From Sediminibacterium sp. (GTDB lineage: Bacteria > Bacteroidota > Bacteroidia > Chitinophagales > Chitinophagaceae), in assembly GCF_030695065.1 (NCBI RefSeq), contig NZ_JAUYTR010000021.1:124001-188000 (forward strand): a stretch of DNA of 64,000 nucleotides. The letters run 5' to 3'. Positions within the stretch are counted from its first letter, which is position 1; every line of letters starts with the position of its first letter. The notes under the pieces are model-generated. The model did not search any database. It was given only the letters and a program-made list of their open reading frames with translations, and was not told where the DNA came from. Both the position numbers and the translations under genes were made by a program. This document shows, piece by piece, positions 54,398 through 63,401 of the stretch.

Positions 54398-54964
54398 TTA
54401 AGCATGCTTTCTCATTCGTTTTGGTCCATACCAAAGCCAAAAACCAGTTATGGTAAATAGCATTAATGCAAGTCCCATTATACTGGTATAGATTAATTTA
54501 AAATATCCGTCCCAACCAAAATAAAAATCAATAATTGAACCGTCGTGAATTTTTTCAATATAATCTGCTCTTCTTTTTTCAATATGTAAAATTTGTCCGG
54601 TTGCTCCATCAACTTGCAATCCAGTAAAGTGATTGGTAAAAACAAATTTAACCATCCCTTTATCTTTTCTAATATCTATTCTGTCAACTTCAGTAGACAA
54701 ATCACTTGAAACAGAGTCTTTTAAATAATTGCAAGCATTTATGTATAAGCTGTCTATAGAAAGCCAATCTTTTAAATCAGTAGAACTACCTTTATATGAT
54801 TTTGCCATAATCATCCCTCCACTATTCTTTTTCCATCCCAGCAAAGAACCGGTAATGGCTACAATAAAAAAGAAAACAAACAGTAATGCCCCAGTGATTC
54901 TGTGTAACTTTCTAAAGTTTCTTAATATTTTGGCTTGAGCTGGCCTGTTATTGGGTTCTTTCAT
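54398..54964 (-). CDS. PepSY-associated membrane protein
   Basis: A 188-residue protein with an N-terminal helix (ITGALLFVFFFIVAITGSLLG) preceded by KLHRITG, a periplasmic PepSY-like segment (LQVDGATGQILHIEKR) and a C-terminal helix (LIYTSIMGLALMLFTITGFWL shortened) ending WYGPKRMRKH. Such proteins, related to the PepSY-TM family, are often linked to iron or siderophore reduction, but this short form has no proven role. It lies two bases after the GNAT gene. Confidence 0.85.
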   Translation of the reverse strand: MKEPNNRPAQAKILRNFRKLHRITGALLFVFFFIVAITGSLLGWKKNSGGMIMAKSYKGSSTDLKDWLSIDSLYINACNYLKDSVSSDLSTEVDRIDIRKDKGMVKFVFTNHFTGLQVDGATGQILHIEKRRADYIEKIHDGSIIDFYFGWDGYFKLIYTSIMGLALMLFTITGFWLWYGPKRMRKHA

Positions 54965-54966
54965 TA

Positions 54967-55515
54967 TTAATTTTCTGTTTTTAAGGAATTAGCTTCCCAT
55001 AAATTTCGGTCTATTTGGTATTGAAAATTCAATCTATCTGGTTCTCCATAATAAGGCATTAATACTTCGCCCAATTTAATTGCACCAAGCTTTTCCATTG
55101 CTTTTTGAGAACGGGTATTTTCGGCTCCAACAAAGAAATGAATTGTATTTACCTTTTCAAGGGCATAATTAATCATCAATTGTTTGGTAGATTTATTATA
55201 AGGTTTCCCCCAGCATTTTCTTGCATAAAATGTATAACCAATTTCAACCAATTTTTTTTCTGGGTTGTAATTGCAAAATCTACTACTGCCAATTGCTTCA
55301 TTGGTTTTGGCATCTACTATCAAAAATGCACCTTTCGATAAAAGCGCTCCTTCAAAAAAATTCTTAAAAACAGTAAGTTGATACCTGTTTTTATTGGGAT
55401 GTTGTTCCCAAATAAGTGGATCAGACGCAACTGTATAAAGCTGCTCAAAATGACCTTCAGTAAGTGGTACTAGCTTTACAAAATCATTTTCTAAAAAATT
55501 GGGTTGCCAGTTCAT
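54967..55515 (-). CDS. GNAT acetyltransferase, RimJ/RimL-like
   Basis: A 182-residue GNAT enzyme of the ribosomal-protein/small-molecule type: FLENDFVKLVPLTEGHFEQL at the N-terminus, AIGSSRFCNYNPEKKLVEIGYTF, the acetyl-CoA loop RKCWGKPYNKSTKQLM and the C-terminal GAENTRSQKAMEKLGAIKLGE. The acceptor is unknown. The start at 55515 is just past the CLC stop codon; a start 12 codons earlier would overlap that gene and lacks family similarity. Confidence 0.88.
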   Translation of the reverse strand: MNWQPNFLENDFVKLVPLTEGHFEQLYTVASDPLIWEQHPNKNRYQLTVFKNFFEGALLSKGAFLIVDAKTNEAIGSSRFCNYNPEKKLVEIGYTFYARKCWGKPYNKSTKQLMINYALEKVNTIHFFVGAENTRSQKAMEKLGAIKLGEVLMPYYGEPDRLNFQYQIDRNLWEANSLKTEN

Positions 55516-55519
55516 TTTG

Positions 55520-56698
55520 TTAGGATTGATAAATTGATTTTTTACCTGCAATAAAACTAGCTATTATGCAAATAGCAAGAGCATAAAAAAAATATTCTTT
55601 TCCAAAAAGCTCTAATGATAAAAAAGCAGCTGCAATTGGTGTTTTGGCTGCTGCTCCAAAAACAGCAATCATTCCCATGCCCGCTAAAAATGAAATGGGG
55701 AGTGGCAAAATCAGGGAAAGGGCACTTCCAAATGTTGCACCTATAAAAAATAAAGGAGTTACTTCACCCCCCTTGAAGCCAACGCCTAATGTTAAAATTG
55801 TTAGAAACATTTTAATTGCGAAATCAAAATAGTTTGCGGGCATATTAAAAGCACCAACAATAGATTTGATTCCTAATCCAATAAAGTCAAAACTATTGGT
55901 TGAAAATACAATTAAAGCAATGAGTATACCTCCAATTACAGATCTCCATAATTCATTTGGGAGATGATTTATACTCCATTGTTTAAAATAATGCAAAATA
56001 GATTTAAAAGTAAATGCAATAAAGCCAAATGCCAATGAAACAATTAAGACTGAGGAAATATTGGTAAGATTGGTTTGGGGTAATTGATTGATGTTATACT
56101 GCGTATGGGTCACTCCCCATGCCAAACAAATCCAGTGAGCTAAATAAGAACAAATTATTACTATTAGAACCGAAAAAGCAGGTAATATTTTTTTCTTACG
56201 AATAAACTCCAATGCAAAAACAGCTCCAGCTATAGGAGTGCCAAATACTGATCCAAAGCCAGCTGCAACTGAAGCCAATAGTAGCGTGTGCCTTTCTTTT
56301 TCGGTAAGTTTAAAGGGCTTTGTGAGTTGATCCGCTAAACCTACAGACATTTGTAAAGCCGTTCCTTCACGACCAGCTGAAGCCCCAAATAGATGTGAAA
56401 GTAGGGTAGTAATATAAATTAAAGGAGCCATCAATAAGGGTAAAATTGGCTTTGTGGGTTCAATGATATTTTCTACAATCAATTGATTGCCTCCTGAAGC
56501 TGATTTCCCAAGCGTCAGATAAATGAGCGCAGTAATAAATCCTGCAATTGGCAATAGCGCAATGAATAAAGTTTGCTTTTCTCTTGCTTGTGTAATATAG
56601 TCGAGCGAAACCAAGAATAATGCTGATCCAGAGCCTGCCAATATTGCAATAAAAACACAAATAATAATCCATGTTGTTACAGACCTGATATTAATCAT
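55520..56698 (-). CDS. CLC-family anion transporter with fluoride-type (CLC-F) motifs
   Basis: A 392-residue membrane protein with about ten to twelve helices. The selectivity segments differ from Cl- CLCs: SASGGNQLI replaces GSGIP, GREGT (109-113, gating Glu111) replaces GREGP, and KGGEVTPLFFIGATFG lies in the second half. Short length and GREGT are marks of the CLC-F fluoride/proton antiporters, so fluoride export is the favoured reading, with chloride transport as the alternative. No fluoride riboswitch was recognised in the 50-base upstream gap. It leads the GNAT-PepSY-Na/Pi operon. Confidence 0.8.
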   Translation of the reverse strand: MINIRSVTTWIIICVFIAILAGSGSALFLVSLDYITQAREKQTLFIALLPIAGFITALIYLTLGKSASGGNQLIVENIIEPTKPILPLLMAPLIYITTLLSHLFGASAGREGTALQMSVGLADQLTKPFKLTEKERHTLLLASVAAGFGSVFGTPIAGAVFALEFIRKKKILPAFSVLIVIICSYLAHWICLAWGVTHTQYNINQLPQTNLTNISSVLIVSLAFGFIAFTFKSILHYFKQWSINHLPNELWRSVIGGILIALIVFSTNSFDFIGLGIKSIVGAFNMPANYFDFAIKMFLTILTLGVGFKGGEVTPLFFIGATFGSALSLILPLPISFLAGMGMIAVFGAAAKTPIAAAFLSLELFGKEYFFYALAICIIASFIAGKKSIYQS

Positions 56699-56748
56699 TT
56701 TATTGAACTTGAAACTTAAATAACTTTAAAGTATAAAACTACAACAAA

Positions 56749-56979
56749 ATGGAAAAACACGACTTACACCATGAATTCCCCGAATTTGATTCAAAAATTT
56801 CTGAATTAAAAGTGTCTAATGCCCATTTTAAAAAACTGACCGATGAGTATGACGAAGTGAACCATGCAGTTCATCGAATTGAAACAGGCGTGGAAACACC
56901 TGCTGATGTAGTTTTAACAGAGTTAAGAAAAAAAAGATTGCTCCTCAAAGATGAATTATATGCTTTATTAACTCAATAG
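56749..56979 (+). CDS. DUF465/YdcH family small coiled-coil protein
   Basis: A 76-residue charged helical protein with the DUF465 pattern: DLHHEFPEFDSKISELKVSN (His-rich start), HFKKLTDEYDEVNHAVHRIE and LRKKRLLLKDELYALL. Function unknown, though the family is widespread. TAACTTTA at 56721-56728 is a near-consensus -7 element 20 bases upstream. It converges on the sensor kinase gene with two bases between stops. Confidence 0.88.
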   Translation: MEKHDLHHEFPEFDSKISELKVSNAHFKKLTDEYDEVNHAVHRIETGVETPADVVLTELRKKRLLLKDELYALLTQ

Positions 56980-56981
56980 CC

Positions 56982-59030
56982 TTAAGTTAAGGGTAGTTCT
57001 ACTGTAAAAGTGCTACCCTTTCCTTCTTGGCTTAGAACATTTATTGATCCATCATGCGCTTCAACAATTCTTTTGCAAATATTTAAGCCTAATCCATAAG
57101 ACTTTTCTCCATCTGTTCCTTTTCTTTTTCCAGATTTAGAAATATTAAATATTTCAGGGAGTATTTTTTCAGGAATTCCAATGCCATTATCTGAAACTTC
57201 AATAAATGCCTTATTGTTGATTATTTTAGCTGAAAGGGTAATAATTGTATCTCTTTTACTAAATTTAACAGAATTAGTCACTAGGTTAAAGACTACTCTT
57301 TTCATTTTCTCCGGATTCAACATTACTGTTGTGTCGGTAGTTGGTAATAGTACAACCAATTGTTGATTTTTCTCCTTTACTTTTAGCTCAAGAATGGCAG
57401 CGCAATCATTTATAAATTCATTGAGTAAGGTGGGCTCCTTTTCAATGTTTTTGTTACTAATATCTGCAGTAGCCATGATTTCTGCTATTAATGTTAGCGA
57501 ACTATTGCATGCAGATTTTATCATGTCTAGGTATTCTAGTTTTTGCGTTTCATCCTGTTCGGCAATGATTATTTCCACCATCGTTGGAATGGATGCAACT
57601 GGGGTTCTTAAATCGTGAGCAACCAGCTTTAAAATATTGTCTTTTTCAGAAATGGTCTTTTGCAAAGCACTCATCGCAATTTCTAGTTGATCATTTTGTG
57701 TGTTAACCGTTTCGTTTAATTCTTTAAGTGTGGCAATATGTTTCCTTGAATGCATCCAATTTCGGCCGAGTATGATACTTAAAAGTATAATAAGAAAAAG
57801 GATAACTGCAGTAGCAATTAGATAAGTTTTAGATACTTCATTTTCGTGATGTGCAATATGAAGCTGATTTTGTTGCTCTAAAAGTTCTAGTTGTTTATTG
57901 ATATCTACTTCGTAAATACGCTTATTTAGTTTATCGTCCTCTTCTTGTAATGCCTGAAATTTGGCCAAATGTAGGTATGCATTTTCTTTGTTGTTTAAAA
58001 AATCATGGTATTTCCATGAAAGTTTATTCCATTTTATTTCAGCTTTTGGGTTGGATTGTTCATCCATCGATTTTCTGATCTCCTCTAAGGCTATACCCAA
58101 TTTGCCTATTTTCTTTTGTTCTTCATACAATTCGGCCAATTTTAAATAACTGAATTGTGCATCAATGGTTTCTCTTCCAGAATGCAAATTGATATTGATG
58201 CTTTTCTGGTAGTTTTTTTCTGCATCTTTAATATTTCCAGCTTTCTTGTATAAATCTCCAATATTCCCATAAACCACTCCTTTGGCCATTTCATCGTAAA
58301 AAAAAGTGGTTGTATCTGCTTTTTGATGTGCCGAAATATAGTCAAGTGCTTTTTGATAGTAATTCAATGCACTGTCATTATAGCCTTGCATATAGAAACT
58401 TAGTGCAATATTATTTTGTAATTCTTGTTTTCTGTAATAGTTGGTAAATTGTTCTCCTTTTGCGCACAAGTTAGATTCAGCTAAACTTTGTTGAAAACTC
58501 TCAGCAGCATCTTTGAATTTTCGCTGCTTATATAAAATCATTCCAACCCTGTAACTATATTCTTTTAAAGAGCAATAATCTTTTATTTTAGAGTTGAATT
58601 GCCTTGCTTTGTAATAATAGGTGTATGCTTCATTAAATTGATTGTTGGCATACAATGCATCTCCATTGGTATAGTAGGCATAGGTAAATGCATTTGGAAA
58701 CTCCTGTGGATCTTTATCTTTTAATATATACAGCATTGAGTCTGCATACAATTTTGCTGAGTCTGGTTTTTGTAAATGGTAACAATAGATACCTGACTTG
58801 TGCGCATAAACCTGAATTTGTTGTTTCAGATTCAATTTTTTCCCATAAACAGTAGAATCAAGGAATACAAGTTCGCTTCTTTTATTTGTATTTTTTTGCT
58901 GACTAATTTTAATTATTGCAGAATCTAAAAAACTTTCTTTAGTATCCCAATCTGCATTGTTTTGATTGGTAGAACAACTATACCAACTAAAAATTAAAAA
59001 TAAAACTAAGAGATTCGCAATAGATTTCAT
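56982..59030 (-). CDS. TPR-domain sensor histidine kinase, orphan
   Basis: A 682-residue sensor. The leader MKSIANLLVLFLIFSWYSC looks like a lipoprotein or signal anchor. Residues about 30-390 form a periplasmic series of TPR-like repeats (YYYKARQFNSKIKDY, ALNYYQKALDYISAH, KDAEKNYQKSININ). One helix (YLIATAVILFLIILLSIIL) leads to a coiled coil and a kinase core: H-box LVAHDLRTPVAS, N-box NLVTNSVKFS, G1 VSDNGIGIPE and G2 YGLGLNICKRIVEAH. No response regulator gene lies beside it. The start at 59030 removes seven non-signal residues. Confidence 0.92.
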   Translation of the reverse strand: MKSIANLLVLFLIFSWYSCSTNQNNADWDTKESFLDSAIIKISQQKNTNKRSELVFLDSTVYGKKLNLKQQIQVYAHKSGIYCYHLQKPDSAKLYADSMLYILKDKDPQEFPNAFTYAYYTNGDALYANNQFNEAYTYYYKARQFNSKIKDYCSLKEYSYRVGMILYKQRKFKDAAESFQQSLAESNLCAKGEQFTNYYRKQELQNNIALSFYMQGYNDSALNYYQKALDYISAHQKADTTTFFYDEMAKGVVYGNIGDLYKKAGNIKDAEKNYQKSININLHSGRETIDAQFSYLKLAELYEEQKKIGKLGIALEEIRKSMDEQSNPKAEIKWNKLSWKYHDFLNNKENAYLHLAKFQALQEEDDKLNKRIYEVDINKQLELLEQQNQLHIAHHENEVSKTYLIATAVILFLIILLSIILGRNWMHSRKHIATLKELNETVNTQNDQLEIAMSALQKTISEKDNILKLVAHDLRTPVASIPTMVEIIIAEQDETQKLEYLDMIKSACNSSLTLIAEIMATADISNKNIEKEPTLLNEFINDCAAILELKVKEKNQQLVVLLPTTDTTVMLNPEKMKRVVFNLVTNSVKFSKRDTIITLSAKIINNKAFIEVSDNGIGIPEKILPEIFNISKSGKRKGTDGEKSYGLGLNICKRIVEAHDGSINVLSQEGKGSTFTVELPLT

Positions 59031-59148
59031 TGTGTTAAGATTACACTTCATTAAACAGAGGGGGAATTGTAATATTTTATAAATATATTAAAGGTTATGC
59101 TATTTAAAAAAATGAATATATAATAGGGCAAATAGTTGCTCTAAATAT

Positions 59149-59186
59149 AAAAAAAAGCAGCGCCTCGATTAAACCGAGGCGCTGCT
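59149..59186 (-). terminator. Intrinsic terminator of ahcY
   Basis: The perfect 12-base GC-rich arms 59156-59167 (AGCAGCGCCTCG) and 59175-59186 enclose a 7-base loop, followed on the minus strand by a U run (59149-59156). It lies 20 bases past the ahcY stop codon. It is the strongest stem in the window. Confidence 0.92.
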
Positions 59187-59205
59187 AAAAAAATAAATAT
59201 ATATA

Positions 59206-60531
59206 CTAGTAACGGTACATATCAGATTTGAAAGGACCGTTTTTACTGATGCCTAAATAAGTGGCTTGCTCATCAGTTAATTCATCTAATTGAGCGCCTA
59301 CTTTTGCAAGGTGTAAACGAGCTACTTTTTCATCTAAATGCTTAGGTAAAACGTACACTTTGTTTTCGTAGTTTTTGTGGTTCATCCACAATTCAATTTG
59401 AGCTAAAGTTTGGTTACTGAATGAGTTACTCATCACAAAAGATGGGTGACCAGTTGCACAACCTAGGTTCACTAATCGGCCTTCAGCTAATACAATAATA
59501 TCTTTACCATCTATATTATATAAGTCAACTTGTGGCTTAATGGTATCTTTTGTGTTACCATAATTAGCATTTAACCATGCCATATCAATTTCAATATCAA
59601 AGTGACCAATATTACAAACAATCGCTTTGTCTTTCATTAAACGGAAATGCTTCTCTGTAATCAAGTCTCTACAACCTGATGCAGTTACCACAATATCCGC
59701 TTCAGTAACAGCAATTGCCATTGGCTTAACTTCAAATCCATCCATTGCTGCTTGTAAAGCACAAATTGGATCAATTTCGGTAACAATTACTCTGCAACCT
59801 GCTCCACGAAGAGAAAGAGCAGATCCTTTACCAACGTCTCCGTATCCACCAACAACAGCAACTTTACCAGCCATCATTACGTCAGTAGCTCTACGGATAG
59901 CGTCTACTAGAGACTCTTGACAACCGTATTTGTTATCAAACTTAGATTTAGTTACAGAATCATTTACGTTAATAGCAGGAATAGGTAAAGTACCCTTAGC
60001 CATGCGCTCATATAAACGGTGAACACCTGTAGTAGTTTCTTCAGATAAACCTTTAATATGGGCAATTAACTCAGGATATTTATCAAATACCATATTGGTT
60101 AAATCTCCACCGTCGTCTAAAATCATATTTAATGGACGATCAGCACCACCAAAGAACAAAGTTTGCTCAATACACCAATCAGCTTCTTCTTGGGTTTGAC
60201 CTTTCCAAGCAAATACGCCAATTCCAGCAGCAGCTATTGCTGCAGCAGCCTGATCTTGAGTAGAGAATATATTACAAGAGCTCCATTTTACTTCAGCACC
60301 TAATGCTACTAATGTTTCAATTAAAACTGCAGTTTGAATGGTCATATGTAAACAACCTGCAACTCTTGCACCTTTCAAAGGTTGAGAAGCGCCATATTCA
60401 GCACGTAAAGCCATTAAACCAGGCATTTCCGCTTCAGCTAAACGAATTTCTTTGCGACCCCAATCGGCCAAGCTAATATCAGCCACTTTGTATGGCAAGC
60501 TGAAATCAATTGTTGATGTTAATGTAGACAT
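59206..60531 (-). CDS. ahcY: Adenosylhomocysteinase
   Basis: A 441-residue NAD-dependent enzyme that cleaves S-adenosylhomocysteine to adenosine and homocysteine, keeping methylation reactions going. Seen are [18 protein letters not shown], the substrate-site region [20 protein letters not shown], the NAD-binding [32 protein letters not shown] and the C-terminal [15 protein letters not shown] with the NAD-contacting KSDMYRY. The length is that of the bacterial form. It has a good promoter element and its own terminator, and faces an Lrp/AsnC gene. Confidence 0.97.
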   Translation of the reverse strand: MSTLTSTIDFSLPYKVADISLADWGRKEIRLAEAEMPGLMALRAEYGASQPLKGARVAGCLHMTIQTAVLIETLVALGAEVKWSSCNIFSTQDQAAAAIAAAGIGVFAWKGQTQEEADWCIEQTLFFGGADRPLNMILDDGGDLTNMVFDKYPELIAHIKGLSEETTTGVHRLYERMAKGTLPIPAINVNDSVTKSKFDNKYGCQESLVDAIRRATDVMMAGKVAVVGGYGDVGKGSALSLRGAGCRVIVTEIDPICALQAAMDGFEVKPMAIAVTEADIVVTASGCRDLITEKHFRLMKDKAIVCNIGHFDIEIDMAWLNANYGNTKDTIKPQVDLYNIDGKDIIVLAEGRLVNLGCATGHPSFVMSNSFSNQTLAQIELWMNHKNYENKVYVLPKHLDEKVARLHLAKVGAQLDELTDEQATYLGISKNGPFKSDMYRY

Positions 60532-60551
60532 AATAGTATTTTATTGTAGCG

Positions 60552-60559
60552 CAAAGTTA
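60552..60559 (-). promoter_or_regulatory. -7 promoter element of ahcY
   Basis: On the minus strand TAACTTTG is a perfect TAnnTTTG match, 20 bases before the ahcY start codon, predicting transcription start near 60548. A TATG rather than TTTG is present at about the -33 position. Confidence 0.5.
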
Positions 60560-60649
60560 ATTTTAAAGAATAAAAGCACATAATTATTTGTAAATAAAGA
60601 ATAAACATCTAATTTGTAGAATAATTGAAGAATAAAATAGCATAATGCA

Positions 60650-61147
60650 ATGTCCAAACCAACTAAAAAAGCCGAATCCACTGTTTCACTTTCTTTGGAT
60701 ACCAAAGACATAGCTATATTAAAAGTATTACAGCAAAATGCTAGGGCCACCGTAAAGGAAATTGCTGATCAAGTTCATTTAAGTACTACTCCAGTTCATG
60801 AGCGTATTAAAAGAATGGAAGAGTCAGGGGTGATTAAACAATATGCAACCTTGGTAGATCATACTAAAGTAAAAAAAGGCTTAATGGTTATTTGCTATGT
60901 TTCTTTAAAGCAACATGATAAAACCGCTGGAGGAAAATTTATTAAACGAATGCACGAATTAAATGAAGTAATAGAATGTTATAATATTTCAGGAGAGTTT
61001 GATTTTATGTTAAAAGTAGTAGCAGAGAGTATGGATGCCTATTACGATTTCCATGTAAATAAATTATCTCAAGCAGAAAATATAGGGCATGTTCAGTCGG
61101 TATTTGTAATGGGGGTAATTAAACAAACGCATGTGTTGGTTCATTGA
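60650..61147 (+). CDS. Lrp/AsnC family transcriptional regulator
   Basis: A 165-residue regulator: basic leader, AsnC-type helix-turn-helix (LKVLQQNARATVKEIADQVHLSTTPVHERIKRM, shortened), then a RAM domain for ligand binding and octamer assembly (VICYVSLKQHDKTAG, YNISGEFDFMLKVVAESM). Members respond to amino acids. It is divergent from ahcY across 118 bases, so control of ahcY or methionine metabolism is possible, and it may be followed by selO in the same transcript. Confidence 0.92.
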   Translation: MSKPTKKAESTVSLSLDTKDIAILKVLQQNARATVKEIADQVHLSTTPVHERIKRMEESGVIKQYATLVDHTKVKKGLMVICYVSLKQHDKTAGGKFIKRMHELNEVIECYNISGEFDFMLKVVAESMDAYYDFHVNKLSQAENIGHVQSVFVMGVIKQTHVLVH

Positions 61148-61177
61148 TTAAGTAATTTGCATTTTAAATAAGCAATT

Positions 61178-62644
61178 TTGTCTAACCATATTTTCAATTT
61201 CAATACATCTTACACATCTTTAGGAAATTCATTTTTTGAATTGGTTAATCCTACACATGTGAAGTTTCCCAATTTATTGCTGTTCAATCAAGCTTTGGCA
61301 AATGAACTGGGACTTCAGGTTGATCAATCAGATGAAAGCAATCAAACTTTTACTCAAATTTTGTGTGGCAATCAATTGGCCGAGGGGTCAGTGCCAATGG
61401 CACAGGCATATGCCGGTCATCAATTTGGTTATTTTACTATGCTCGGAGATGGTAGAGCCATTTTACTTGGGGAGCATATAGCCCCCAGTCAAAAACGATA
61501 CGATATTCAGCTAAAGGGATCAGGTCCTACGCCTTTTTCAAGAAGGGGAGACGGCAGGGCAACACTAAAAGCAATGTTGAGAGAATATTTAATCAGCGAG
61601 GCAATGCATGGATTGGGTATACCAACATCAAGAAGTTTGGCCGTAGTAACCACCGGCGAAAAAGTTTTTAGAGAAGAAATTCAAGATGGTGCAGTATTAA
61701 CAAGGGTTATGCAAAGTCATATTCGGGTAGGAAGCTTTGAATATGCTAATCATTATTTAACGAAGGAAGAATTAATTGATTATACCAATTATACATTAAA
61801 AAGACATTATCTATCTCAATTAGAATCGGATAACCAAGCATTATCCTTGTTAAAAGAAGTATTGATTAAACAGGTAAATTTAATAGTTCATTGGATGCGG
61901 GTAGGATTTATTCATGGAGTAATGAACACCGATAATATGTCAATAGCAGGAGAAACATTCGACTATGGACCATGTGCATTTATGAATGGATATGATCCTG
62001 CTAAAGTGTTTAGTTCTATTGACACCAACGGCAGATATGCATTCGCCAATCAACCAGGTATAGCACATTGGAACTTAAGTTGCCTAGCCAATGCATTGTT
62101 ACCTATTATTGATGAAGATCAAACAAAAGCAGTTGAATTAGCAAAAGAAGTATTGAATATATTTCCTAATTTATATACAGAGGAATATACTGCAATGATG
62201 GGAACAAAGATTGGTTTTACTAAAGATCAATTATCTGATGAAGTGGTTGAGTTAATCAAAGAATTACTGAATTGGATGAAAGAAAACCAAACCGATTACA
62301 CCAATACCTTTCTTCAAATTCAGTCGGTTCTTATTCCTGAAGGGATTTATGCCAGTTCATTTTTTGCAGAGTGGCGGCAAAAGCGAGAAGCATTATTGAA
62401 TAAGCAGGGCAGTACCATTGCCCAAGCTCAAGCAATCATGCAATTGCAAAATCCTTTAGTCATTCCAAGAAATCATTGGGTAGAAAAAGTGTTAGATTCA
62501 GTAGCATACACCAATGACTTAACACAGTTTAATAGCTTTTTAACTGCACTGCAATCGCCTTATTTTGCTTGTCCAAACATATCCTTATATCAAGATCCAC
62601 CTGTTAATGGGGATGGTTTTTATGCAACTTATTGTGGTACATAG
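61178..62644 (+). CDS. selO: Protein adenylyltransferase SelO (YdiU/UPF0061)
   Basis: A 488-residue pseudokinase-fold enzyme that transfers AMP to proteins. Family blocks are MAQAYAGHQFGYFTMLGDGRAILLGE (shortened), LKGSGPTPFSRRGDGRATL, MLREYLISEAMHGLGIPT, and HGVMNTDNMSIAGETFDYGPC, which carries the inverted Asn/Asp metal-binding motif; the C-terminal PLVIPRNHWVEKVL is intact. The predicted start is TTG at 61178, 30 bases after the Lrp gene; no ATG fits the conserved N-terminus. Confidence 0.93.
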   Translation: MSNHIFNFNTSYTSLGNSFFELVNPTHVKFPNLLLFNQALANELGLQVDQSDESNQTFTQILCGNQLAEGSVPMAQAYAGHQFGYFTMLGDGRAILLGEHIAPSQKRYDIQLKGSGPTPFSRRGDGRATLKAMLREYLISEAMHGLGIPTSRSLAVVTTGEKVFREEIQDGAVLTRVMQSHIRVGSFEYANHYLTKEELIDYTNYTLKRHYLSQLESDNQALSLLKEVLIKQVNLIVHWMRVGFIHGVMNTDNMSIAGETFDYGPCAFMNGYDPAKVFSSIDTNGRYAFANQPGIAHWNLSCLANALLPIIDEDQTKAVELAKEVLNIFPNLYTEEYTAMMGTKIGFTKDQLSDEVVELIKELLNWMKENQTDYTNTFLQIQSVLIPEGIYASSFFAEWRQKREALLNKQGSTIAQAQAIMQLQNPLVIPRNHWVEKVLDSVAYTNDLTQFNSFLTALQSPYFACPNISLYQDPPVNGDGFYATYCGT

Positions 62645-62657
62645 TTAATCCTAAAAA

Positions 62658-63335
62658 CTAGTATTTTAAGATGCTTACTTTGAAATCATTTAAATCGTAT
62701 CTGCTTGCCACTATCTGAAGTTGCTTATTGTCTATTTTTTCTTTTATTAAAGAAGATTGGGCACTAATTTGTTTACTTACATGAATAGTATTGGCAATTA
62801 CACTATGGTCTAGTCTATCTTTATCATTAATTGAGATTGCTTTTATTTCTGATTCTTTAGTAATACTGTCAATAATTTCTTTAATATGACCTGGTGCTTC
62901 ATCATGATCAATAAACGCTTTTATAGCGCCACAATTTTCATGACCTAACACAACAATTAGTTTACATTTAAAATGTTCAACAGCATATTCAATACTCCCT
63001 AATTCTAGCCCACCAATTATATTGCCAGCTGTTCTAATAACGAATAAGTCCCCAATTCCTTGATCAAAAATAAGTTCTGGAGCAACTCTTGAGTCTGAAC
63101 AGCAAACAACTACTGCAAAAGGATGCTGAGCTTTAGACTCCTCTAACATATGTTTTTGATCTTCGTTGGGATGGGTAGGTCTTAAACTAGCAAAGCGCTG
63201 ATTTCCCTTCATTAATTTATCTAATCCGGTTTCTTTTTTTATCTCCTGATGAGTGCATGCTACAAGCATTGCTGTTATTAATACAAGCAATGTTGATTTT
63301 ATAAAAAAATATTTATTGCAAGGGTGTAGGTGCAT
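62658..63335 (-). CDS. Beta-class carbonic anhydrase with lipoprotein signal
   Basis: A 225-residue zinc enzyme interconverting CO2 and bicarbonate. Zinc ligands lie in VVCCSDSRVAPE (Cys, Asp) and VVLGHENCGAIKA (His, Cys), and the core IRTAGNIIGGLELGSIEYAVE (shortened) is typical. Unusually for the beta class, it begins with a hydrophobic leader and lipobox-like MLVAC, so it is probably a periplasmic or outer-membrane lipoprotein. The stop is 13 bases from the convergent selO stop. Confidence 0.93.
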   Translation of the reverse strand: MHLHPCNKYFFIKSTLLVLITAMLVACTHQEIKKETGLDKLMKGNQRFASLRPTHPNEDQKHMLEESKAQHPFAVVVCCSDSRVAPELIFDQGIGDLFVIRTAGNIIGGLELGSIEYAVEHFKCKLIVVLGHENCGAIKAFIDHDEAPGHIKEIIDSITKESEIKAISINDKDRLDHSVIANTIHVSKQISAQSSLIKEKIDNKQLQIVASRYDLNDFKVSILKY

Positions 63336-63372
63336 AAAATGGAGTTTAAACTAATGGTAATATTACAATAGT

Positions 63373-63380
63373 CAAACCTA
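63373..63380 (-). promoter_or_regulatory. -7 promoter element of the carbonic anhydrase gene
   Basis: On the minus strand TAGGTTTG is a perfect TAnnTTTG match between the GNAT stop and the carbonic anhydrase start, predicting a leader of about 30 bases. Confidence 0.45.
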
Positions 63381-63401
63381 TTATTTTATGATTTATATCA
63401 G

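Noticed and set aside
56699-56748. Possible fluoride riboswitch ahead of the CLC gene
   Set aside because: The gap is only 50 bases, AT-rich and without the conserved GC-paired core of that class.
59031-59205. Gap between the sensor kinase and ahcY, inspected for RNA genes
   Set aside because: Only AT-rich DNA and the ahcY terminator are visible; no cloverleaf or riboswitch-like core was recognised.
63389-63400. TGATTTATATCA, an FNR-like inverted repeat before the carbonic anhydrase gene
   Set aside because: It differs in core from the two nos-linked sites, its centre would lie near -28 relative to the consensus TAGGTTTG promoter, and a TGAT-N4-ATCA match is expected by chance about once in AT-rich DNA of this length.
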